Assembly (NCBI GenBank): GCA_029379385.1
Contig: CM055607.1
Span: forward strand, 20,797,767-20,861,766
DNA length: 64,000 bases
Reading direction: 5' to 3'
DNA from: Quillaja saponaria
Taxonomy: Eukaryota > Streptophyta > Magnoliopsida > Fabales > Quillajaceae
Shown here: piece by piece, positions 54,684 to 64,000 of the stretch
Layout of the letters: each line of letters starts with the position of its first letter
Numbering within the stretch: position 1 is the stretch's first letter
Position numbers and translations under genes: made by a program
The notes under the pieces: model-generated
What the model was told of the DNA's origin: nothing
Databases searched by the model: none
What the model saw: only the letters and a program-made list of their open reading frames with translations

Positions 54684-57600
54684 GAAGCTAGCGCACACAA
54701 AAAGAAACACGAAAGATGAACAGACTAATACACTGAACATATGCAAACAGCTGAAATAAGATTCAGCAGCCCAGATTAATCATAGAAATATATAAGAAGA
54801 GTAGAAGAAAACTTACATTAATAAAATCAGATTCTTTATTACAGGTTCAAGGCATAGGCACATGCACAGAACACGTTCACAGGTACTATTTGACAACAAC
54901 AATTTTACAATAGCAGCTACAGGTACAACAAGTACAAGCCCACTATACAAACTTGAAACTTTTACTCGTATTTTACAAAACACTCAAAGCACTCAAATTT
55001 TTATTTTTCAAACTTCTGATATTTTTCTCAACTTCAAAACTTGTTCAACGACAGAGGGCAAAGGCCCTTAAATAACTAGTCTAGCATCATTTCCTAAGAG
55101 ATAAGACTGGGAAAAGCAGATTCCTTTAGATTCGGTTCATCCTTTTGTCTAGGCACGTGTCCTGGGAAGTGTGGAGTCGATCCGCCAGATAGAAAGGAAT
55201 CTTTTACTTTTATAAAGTAAATCCTTTTTCTTTTAAGAAAATTGTCTTCATATCACCGAAAGCAATTTTCTTTTAGAAAAGATGGCTTTTGCTTTTTGAA
55301 AAGAAAGTAGATTCCCTTTTCCTTTTACAAAAGCAAACTTTAGCTTTATGAAAAGAGAATTATTGATGAGATTCTTCATCCAAAAAGTCTTATGCTCCTT
55401 CGTCCAGAGGGTCTTGTGAGTCTTAGAAGTAGGCTGGGTCATCTTGACTTATCTCAGAACTGTTATCTTCTATGAGTTTTAGGAGCTCTTTTTGAACATC
55501 ATCTTTCGAAGAGGAGGCTAATAAGCCTTTTACCATATCAAGAACCTTTTTATTCATTTTTATAAGATTTTTTAGAAGATGCTTTAGATCTTAAGATCCA
55601 TAGCTTTTGAAAATTATTAAGGTTCTCTTCAAAATTAGAGAAGTTGTCCCACCATTTGATTTGAGTTCTACGAATTAACCAGGGGACTGATTGATTAATC
55701 CCAAAGGCAGAAGAAGAACATTCTTTTACAATATATTCCCATTCAACAATCCATGGGAGCTGATAATAAGCTGTAAACATTAAAATTTTGTCTTGAGGAT
55801 CCAGAGAATGATTATTCTCACAGAACCTTAACCAGTATAGATGAACATATTTAAGTAGAGATATAGGAAATAATCCCCAAGAAAAGTACCATGTTTTAAA
55901 CCACTGAGGAAAAGGAGTGGGAGAAGGTTCTTCATTGAGGGTGAACCTAAGAAACCAGTTGTGCTTTCTTGCTTTGTTTTCAAATAAAAGCAAGTTTTCC
56001 CATGCAGCCATATAATCAAAATAAGTATATAGCCGAGGAAATATTCTTATATCTTTGATTTGTTTTTGACAGTATAAATCCATACCCCAATCTTCTGGCT
56101 TCATCACTTTATAAATGATGATTTTTGAATAAGCCCATTCTGACCCTGCTCGAATCCAGGGTTTATGAGAAATTGATTCTGTGTCCACAAGAATATTTAA
56201 ATAGAATAAAATATTCTTGGGTTCCAGTTCACGAGGAAGATGATTATTGAGATAAAAATAGACTATCTTATATGGTGCTAAATTAGCATACCTTTTTTCA
56301 ATTGGTACTATCTTTTATAAGATAGTGGAATATATGGATATTTGAAATCTTGGTATTACAAGGAAGGGCTAAATCATAAGCCTGATCACATAAGAAATCT
56401 TTATCAGTCTCCTCAGTATTAGGAGTGAAGAAGTTTCTGTTTACAGGAATATTAGTTTGGGAGGTCATAACGCCTTTTCCTTTAGGATCCTTGCAAAATT
56501 TCTTTAATTAGGAAGTCAAGCAAAGAATTAGATTCTCCTTTAATAAATTCTATATCGAACTCAAATACAGAAAGGATTCCTTGCCATCTAGCAAATATCT
56601 GTTTAGATTCTATATTTTTAACATCTTTAAGAAGGATATCCTTAGCAGACTTGCAATCTATTCTTAATAAGAATTTTTTATTTAACAGGTCAGATTCAAA
56701 CTTAGCGATGCACATAACTATTGATAATATTTCTTTTTTTTTTTATAGTAGAATAATTTTTTTGTTCACCCTTCCAAGTTCCTAAAGTAAATCTAACCAA
56801 TTGCTCTTTATTAGCATTTTTTTGTTTAAGAATCCCTCCATATCCTATCTCATAAGCATGTTTCAACTATTCTAAAAGCATATGGATGAGGAATACAAAG
56901 ACATGGGAGTTCTTTAACTCTTTGTTTTATACTAACTGCTTCTGTAAAGCCATTGTTCCATTCTGGAGGATTCTTTTTTAAACGTACAAATAATAATTTG
57001 CAATCCAAGGCTAAGTCTTTGTAAAATTCATCTACATAAGGGCTTCCTAAGAATCTCTGCAATTGTTGTTTTTCTCTTATTTCATTAGGGAATTTATCAA
57101 CAAATTGTATGGCTCTATCAATAGGTATAATAGAACCTTTATGAATATTGTGTCTTAAAAAATGAATAGCAGTTTAAAATAGTTTTACCTTTTTTGCAGA
57201 AACTGCTAATCCCTCCTTCATAACAGTATTAAAGAATATATTGAGATGTTTAAAATGTTTCTCAATAGAAGGGGAAAAAACTAAAACATCATCAATATAA
57301 ACAATTATGAATTCATGATAAGAATTAAAAATATCATTCATAATATTTTGAAATTCAGATGGAGCATTTTTTAATCCAAATGGCATAACATTCCATTCAT
57401 AATGCGCAAAAGGTATAGTAAAGGCAGTTTTGTACCTATCTTGTTCAGCTATTTGAATTTGCCAATATCTTTATTTCATATCGAATTTGAAAAATATCTT
57501 GGCATCATAAAGTCTGTTTAACAAATCCTTTTTATTATGGATTGGATACCTAATCCATCTTAAAGCTTTATTCAGAAGTTTGTAATTAATTACTAGCCTC

Positions 57601-60600
57601 GGGACTCCTCTTTCTAATTCGGCTGCATTTTCTACAACAAATGCTGGGCAACTCCAGGGACTATAACTTTTTCTAATTAATCCGTTTTTTAGTAATTCTT
57701 CAATTTCTGCCTTACAGATTTCTAAATGTATAAGACCCATAGCTATTGGTCTAGCCTTAGTAGGTATTTGTTTTTCCGAGAAATCCGGTTCATAAGGTAA
57801 TTCTATAATATGCTGTTTTCTATTCCAAAAGGCATTAGGAATCTCAGCACATATAGTTTGTTCAATTTTTTGTTGAAATTTATTAATTTCATCTTGAAGC
57901 TTTGAAGATTTCAATTGTTGCTCAATTCTCTTATATTCTATCTCTTCTTTAGAGACATAAGAAAATTTTCTGTTTTTTTAATGGTATCTTTCATAAGATT
58001 GATTTCATGGACTCGAGGTTCTTCAACAAAATCAAATTTAATTTGTCTACCCTTTATTGTAGTTTCTACCCCTGATTCATCTATCTTAGAAATAGGGAAT
58101 AACATATGTAAAAAGTAGTTTCTCAGAATCACTTGCTGAGCTAAGCCTTTAACTAAAACAAAGAGTACAGGAAAAAAACCTTGTTATTACAAACTGCAGC
58201 ATTTGACAACTTATAGTCTATAATTAGACGATTCCCATCCGTAGCATGGAGTATTTGTGTTGTTTTCTGAAAGTACTTAGATGGAACTAATCCTTCATTA
58301 ATACAATTAAAATCTGCTCCTTAGTCTATTAGGGCCACAGACTGAAAGTTGAATTCATTATTCACAATTATAGTTATTTTAGTAAACCATTTTTGTGCTT
58401 AACTAAATCTACAGCACAAATCCATCCTTCTGGATCATTAAGGATGTTTACAGTTCCTTCCTCAGGTTCTTGTATCATTATACTTTTTCCTTTGTTTTCA
58501 GGTTCCAAATTTCTTGTCTCTTTTGATGATTCCCATAGAAGATCTTGGTACTGGTCTTCATCTGATTCTTCTAGAATAGAAACTCTTTGTTTTAGAGTTT
58601 TAATTCTTCCTTGATTTCATTAATTTCTGATTTTAAATCAGCAATTGTTGGTTCTTTTGATGAAGAGTTAACAGTTTTTACTCTTTCAATAATATTTTTA
58701 AAGGAATAAGAATCATTTTTTATATTTCCTTTTATTATTGAACTTTTACCCTTGTTAGATATTTGAATATAGTTTTTTTAAAACATTTATACTATGGTTG
58801 TTTAATCTTATAGTTTTTAGGATACATTCATCACAGTCATTATCAAAACAACATTTTGATTTTTCAGACTTTTTTGACTCAGAGTTATATTCATTTTCTG
58901 ACTCTTCTAGACTCGAGTCTGATTTATACTGCTCTATTCTAAAAGCATTCATTTATTCCTTTTCTTCATTAGAGTCTTCTAATAAGATTTGACATAAGGA
59001 TTTCTTTAAGCCTTCATCAATCTAAAGTGCATTTATTTTCTTTTTAACCTTGCATTTATTTTGGAAGTGACCTGGTTTTCCACACTTATAACATATAGGA
59101 ACCTTTTTATAATTAGCTTCCTTGACTAAGGGTTTCTTGCTGGATTCATAATAACCGATCTTTGTCTTTTCATTCTTTTTAAATTGTTTTCTCTTGTAGG
59201 GTTTATTAAAGAATTTCTTTTGAAATTTATGAGTCTTTTTAAACTGCTTAAATTGACTGCTTGTGGGATATCCAAATTGTTCATAGAAATTTCCTAAAGC
59301 TCTTTTCCCACTTAATTTCTCTTTGTCAATTTGTTGTTTTAGCCTAATATCATTGCATAATGATATTCCTTCTGAAGCTAACTCTCCATAAGTATAGCTG
59401 CTATATGGTATATTACCAACATGTTTATCCTTAAGTTTATTTCTTATTTTATCAGCAAACAGAGTTGGGAGTCCTGCTAAGAACTTTTCTTTCCAAAGTC
59501 AGCTTGACTGTCTGGTCTCTGATAAACTCTAAATAAAAATACGTCTTTATATCACTGAAAGTGAGATAAATCTGGACACCTAAGATTAATCAGTTGTTCA
59601 TGTGATCTATCGAACCTAAGCATATTAGCTCCTACAAAGTGGTTTATAATAGTATAGATCAAAGTAACTATGTCACTTATTAAATTTCCATTTTCCTGTT
59701 TTACAGAATTTAAGATCCCTTGTTTAGAGATATCTAAAAGATGGAAATCCCACCATCCTAATAGTTGTCCTGTAAACCCATTGATTATGGCTAAGGCTAT
59801 TTCCTTATCAGTGTTACCATTGGACTTATATGCTACAGCATATATTAGCATGTGTTTAGTTGTTTGGAGGATTTGGTATTCTGCTAGTCCATCAATATTC
59901 CATTCAACTATGGAATTGCCATCAAACTAGACCCTATCTTGAATAGCATTATCTTCGTACTAAAGATCTAACGGTGAGGGTCTTGGATAGTACATTTTAG
60001 ATGGGGCAGTTGGTGTTGTCTTATTCCAATGGAGTTTATTAACTTCTAAATGTGAGTCTTTTCTTGATTTTGACTCAGCATGTTAACACTTTTCTTTTCA
60101 GATATGTTTAGGTTTTGTAACTTGTTGACTAATTCATCCACAAAGTTTTTATCATTAATTCTAGACTCTTTTCTAAATTTCAGATTAACTTCTGGGGGTG
60201 GCTTCATTATGATTGGATCTATCTTAGCAGATTATTTACTAGAAGGATCCAGAATTTTGAGGAATTATTTGTTAGGATGACTTTTCTTAAATAAGAAAGT
60301 TTTCTATCCTTGAGGATTGTTTTCCTAAAGATTGAAGAAATAAATTTGTATAATTGTTTTGGTTCGATATTTCAACCAAGGCACTTGATGTGGATGCTTC
60401 TTCTGGTATAGTTGAGTAAGGATTAGCTAATATTTCACCTATAGATTTTTTTAACTGAAAGTGATGACTCTGGAGGATGAACTGTTGCTATATTCTTTCC
60501 CTCCCTGGTGAAATAGTTTTGATAAGCAGTTTCTAGGACATTAACGAACTTAGGATCCTCAAAATTAGGCCAATTTTTTTTGTGGAACCTAAAGGCTCGT

Positions 60601-60898
60601 TCAAGCCATTTAAAGAATGCTGGTTTCTTATGAAATTTTTCTATGTACTGCTTATACATAGTGATCCAGTAGAAGAGAATTTTATCTCTACATCCCCATC
60701 AGTATATTCAATTACTGATTCTAGATCTCTAGACTCTATTTTCTTAGAAGGAATTTCTTGGTCAATTTTCTAAGTTTCTGGAAGATTTACTTGATCCATG
60801 TAATTGTCTTAGGCACCACCATATTTGTCTTAGCTGGATTAGCTATAAAAAGTGTGGTTTCACCTCTTTTTGACTCAATCTTAGCATTACCACCCTGG
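54684..60898 (-). mobile_element. Endogenous pararetrovirus, locus 2 (duplicate of locus 1)
   Basis: This is the right-copy counterpart of 656-6870, with the same stops and the same junctions on both sides. It therefore arose by duplication of an already integrated, already broken locus and not by a second integration. It carries extra one-base indels: a lost T near 57949, an extra T near 58780, an extra G near 60245 and one lost base near 60797. Landmarks are: second ORF 55550-56468, polyprotein stop at 56482, RNase H about 56482-56860, RT about 56850-58132, protease stop 58321-58323, coat region about 58592-59930. Confidence 0.88.
55550..56468 (-). pseudogene. Pararetrovirus second ORF (right copy)
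   Basis: Duplicate of 1522-2440. The same 254-residue open block and the same upstream frameshift are kept. One substitution (55958) is silent in this frame but changes an overlapping one. Confidence 0.6.
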
Positions 60899-61233
60899 AA
60901 AAGCCAATGTTGTGGTTGATGTACTAAGTAGAAAATCTGGGCACCTAGTTACCATGTTAGTACAATAATGTAAGCTGATTGAGGATTTCAGGGATGTAGG
61001 TTGTGAAATGATTAGAAAATCAAGTGAAGGGTTGCTTATGTTCCAAGAGAATTTGAGTACCTCAAAATAGTGAAGTAAAGAAGCTGATCTTAGATGAGGC
61101 TTATAAAGCTAAATACTCCATCCATCCAAGAGCAATTAAGATGTACAAAGACCTGAAAAGACAATTTTGGTGGTATAGTATGAAGAAGGAGTTAGTTAAT
61201 ATGTTTCTAAATGTCTGACTTATCAACGGGTAG
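60899..61233 (+). pseudogene. Ty3 chromovirus pol fragment (right copy)
   Basis: Duplicate of 6871-7206 with one base lost near 61199, which adds a frameshift before the integrase finger end. Confidence 0.7.
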
Positions 61234-62489
61234 CTACTATGTTTTGCTTTTTTGCAGTCGCCTCTTGTATTTGGTGAGTAACTCTTTCTCAGCCAAGGTA
61301 GTAGACCTCATGGGTGGTTGGAACAAGGGCAATCAAAGGTGATAATTCTTTTAACTTAACTCTTTTAATGTGTTAATGGTTGAATAAAAGTTAGGAAAAA
61401 GAAAAAATAGGAGGTTGGTTGATAATTGGAAAAGATAAAGTGTAGAGTTGGATTAAATTGATATGAGTATAGTTAAATTCAAGTTTGTAGGCTCCAGAAC
61501 TTTCTAATTTTTTTTATTAGTTTTCAGTCAGAAAAGTACTGCCCCCCCCCCCCCCCCTCTCATTTTTGCTTGCATGTGGGTTCCCTTCTAGTTCAACCTC
61601 TCAAGTTTTGCCGCCAAGAGCTTTAAGTGAAGCAATAGCTGGCTACTTTTCGTGACATGCCCTGCTCCTTCCTTTCTTTGTCTTGGTTGTGATAAAACCC
61701 TTGCTAAACTACCTTTCTTGTATTTGCTTTCTCATACTTGCATTTTCTTTCAATTTCAACCCTCTTGCTAGTTGGAAACAACTCTTGGCCTTGACAATTA
61801 CTCTTTCCATCTTGGGTTTTCTTGGCTGTCCTGTTTTAAAATTTGTGGTAGCCAAGTTCTTGTAGCAAAATCCTTCCTTCCTTTTTGGCTGTTTAGGTGT
61901 TGGAGTTCCTTGGAGTGTTCTTCAATCAGTTGTGTTAAGATAGCCAAAAGAGTAGCTACTATGTTTTTTGCTTTTCTGCAGTCACCTCTTGTATTTGGTG
62001 AGTAACCTCTTTCTTGGTCAGGTAGTAGACCTCATAGGTGGTTGGAACAAGGGCATCAAAGGTGATAATTCTTTTAACTTAACTCTTTTAATGTGTTAAT
62101 GGTTTAATAAAAGTTAGGAAAAGAACAAATAGGAAGTTGTGGTTGATAATTGGAAAAGATAAAGTGTAGAGTTGGATTAAATTGATATGAGTATAGTTAA
62201 ATTCAAGTTTGATAGATATAAAGTAGTAGTTAGTTTAATTAAAATGTGAGTTGGAAAATGAGTATGATTGAAATTTGAGGATTTATGTTGAATTATTGGA
62301 TATATATATATACATACTCACACACATCAATGGTAGGAACTTATGCACTAAAGATGTTTGATAAAATGCCTACAAGAAAAATAGTTATAACCTTTTAAGT
62401 AAAACTTGGTAGATTTGAGTCTTGACGGTTAATTATTGTTAGAAGTTGAATAAAAAGTTCATAAACAAGAGTAGATAATGGTTAGTTAT
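61230..62489 (+). mobile_element. LTR-like region (right copy)
   Basis: Duplicate of 7203-8460, with the direct repeats starting at 61230 and 61952 and 16 C at 61542-61557. Most of the single-base differences between the two 10-kb copies fall here. Confidence 0.4.
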
Positions 62490-63343
62490 TGTTGCGGATT
62501 AAGGAGTTAATGAAAGTTAGTGAGTATGAGCAAAGGAGTGTTAGTTGTGGGTAAAGTGTTGGAAAATGAGAGTTAAGAGGTTTTTGAAGGGATGCAGGGC
62601 CAGATTTTGTAAGTTAGAGAAATCTTATATTTCGGGTTTCTTCAGGACTAAATTAAATTAAGAGTTATAAAGGGAAAATGTAGCTTAGGGTCTTGAGATG
62701 ATGTTTACAAAATTTTGTAACCTGGTTCCAAATATATTTTTTGGAAAAGTTGTTGGATTGCAGCTAGGTCCATGCAAAATTTTTAGTGAACTTCAGTCAG
62801 TCTGGGAAATTTTGTCAGGGGTTATGGTTGGAATTAGCTTAGAACCTCTAAATGAAAGTTTTTTCTAACATTTTAAAGGATAAATCTGGTATGGTGTAAG
62901 TCTTAATTCCGTGGTGTGTGTATTTTGGACTGATTATGAGAGGAATTAGGGTCAGTCAGTGAACAAATCAAAAAGTTGTTACATTGCAAGCCCTAAGGCT
63001 ACCTCTCATCGCCTTCAGACAATAAAATGGGCCACTGGTTTCCTCCACCAAAAATTTCCCGTTACATATTTGGGTTGCCTTTTATTTGTGGGGAGAAAGA
63101 AAGTATCCTTTGTTTGATAATATGATTGCGAAGATATAGAAGCATATTGCCTCTTGGTCATCCAATTTGCTCTCTCAAGGTGGAAGATTAGTCTTGATTA
63201 AACATGTGCTCTCTTTAATGCCTTTATATTTATTGAGAGCTATGGATCCTCCCAAAACTATTGTTACTAAAATTGAAAGAGCTCTTGCAAATTTTTTTTG
63301 GGGTCAAAAGGACGATAAAAGGAAGTTTCATTGGAGTTTCTAT
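62490..63343 (+). repeat. 854-bp tandem unit, right copy 1
   Basis: Counterpart of 8461-9314. The LINE ORF2 fragment within it is at about 62972-63343, with the same open block at 63167-63364. Confidence 0.95.
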
Positions 63344-64000
63344 TGTTGCGGATTAAGGAGTTAATGAAAGTTAGTGAGTATGAGCAAAGGAGTGTTAGTT
63401 GTGGGTAAAGTGTTGGAAAATGAGAGTTAAGAGGTTTTTGAAGGGATGCAGGGCCAGATTTTGTAAGTTAGAGAAATCTTATATTTCGGGTTTTCTTCAG
63501 GACTAAATTAAATTAAGAGTTATAAAGGGAAAATGTAGCTTAGGGTCTTGAGATGATGTTTACAAAATTTTGTAACCTGGTTCCAAATATATTTTTGGAA
63601 AAGTTGTTGGATTGCAGCTAGGTCCATGCAAAATTTTTAGTGAACTTCAGTCAGTCTGGGAAATTTTGTCAGGGGTTATGGTTGGAATTAGCTTAGAACC
63701 TCTAAATGAAAGTTTTTTCTAACATTTTAAAGGATAAATCTGGTATGGTGTAAGTCTTAATTCCGTGGTGTGTGTATTTTGGACTGATTATGAGAGGAAT
63801 TAGGGTCAGTCAGTGAACAAATCAAAAAGTTGTTACATTGCAAGCCCTAAGGCTACCTCTCATCGCCTTCAGACAATAAAATGGGCCACTGGTTTCCTCC
63901 ACCAAAAATTTCCCGTTACATATTTGGGTTGCCTTTTATTTGTGGGGAGAAAGAAAGTATCCTTTGTTTGATAATATGATTGCGAAGAATAGAAGCATAT
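63344..64000 (+). repeat. 854-bp tandem unit, right copy 2, cut by window end
   Basis: Counterpart of 9315-9972. It has one extra T near 63494, one T lost near 63592, and two bases changed or lost near 63987 relative to the left copy. Confidence 0.95.

Larger units (their letters stand above)
54029..64000. repeat. Right copy of the ~10-kb duplication
   Basis: Collinear, same-strand repeat of 1-9972. Indels relative to the left copy become denser after about 60240. They include one extra G at about 60245, one base lost near 60797, one lost near 61199, one gained near 61331, and a two-base gain near 62138. A one-base loss at 57948-57950 breaks an RT-region reading frame that is open in the left copy. 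Confidence 0.97.

Overview
This looks like nuclear DNA of a flowering plant, probably a eudicot. It is AT-rich and gene-poor, and almost all of it is nested, broken transposable elements. The evidence for a plant is the mix of families: plant LINEs with a zf-RVT plus RNase H tail and DUF4283/CCHC ORF1 proteins; Ty3 elements with tRNA-Asp or tRNA-iMet primer sites; an endogenous caulimovirid; and two pieces of plastid DNA (ycf1 and ycf2). I found no intact host gene, tRNA, rRNA or CRISPR array. Every coding region below is a pseudogene or an element fragment.

Layout, with LTR families named A to E for this window only. (1) 1-10168: an inverted pair of LTR-C pieces around a LINE ORF1 fragment, then a decayed endogenous pararetrovirus on the minus strand (about 656-6870), a chromovirus pol scrap, LTR-like DNA, and an 854-bp LTR/LINE chimera in tandem. 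(2) 10169-12634: the rest of that LINE, split by a processed pseudogene of ribosomal protein eS24. (3) 12640-18840: the best-preserved Ty3 element (Athila-like), gag-PR-RT-RNaseH-IN-PPT-LTR A. (4) 18840-24780: LTR B with a gag start, two Ty3 pol C-terminal scraps, and a PPT with LTR D. (5) 24790-32815: alternating LINE ORF1 and 3'-end pieces, a chromovirus gag-PR, and an Athila-like element that has lost pol. (6) 32820-39650: two long LINE ORF2 copies in opposite orientations; the second is split by a ycf1 insertion. (7) 39652-46840: LTR C split by a ycf2 insertion, a 24-bp inverted-repeat structure, a third pararetrovirus fragment, a collapsed Athila-like element, and LTR B. (8) 46860-54236: two LINE ends, an Athila-like gag/PR piece, LTR E with an iMet primer site, and two more LTR C copies. 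(9) 54029-64000: a near-perfect second copy of 1-9972.

The copy in part 9 is the most striking large-scale feature. About 10 kb recurs 54,028-54,029 bp away. The differences I noticed are two substitutions and roughly fifteen or more indels, mostly 1 nt and mostly in homopolymers. Both copies run into a window edge, so the true length is unknown. It is either a very recent duplication or an assembly duplication. The pararetrovirus has the order expected of a caulimovirid (coat region, zinc knuckle, protease, RT, RNase H, then a separate downstream ORF), but it carries several stops and frameshifts and should not be infectious as it stands.

No working multi-gene system is visible. The useful content is historical: the order of nested insertions, three pararetrovirus loci, organelle DNA captured inside retroelements, and inverted repeats that could make double-stranded RNA. 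All homologies come from reading translations by eye, and element boundaries are approximate unless an LTR end, PBS or PPT is named.
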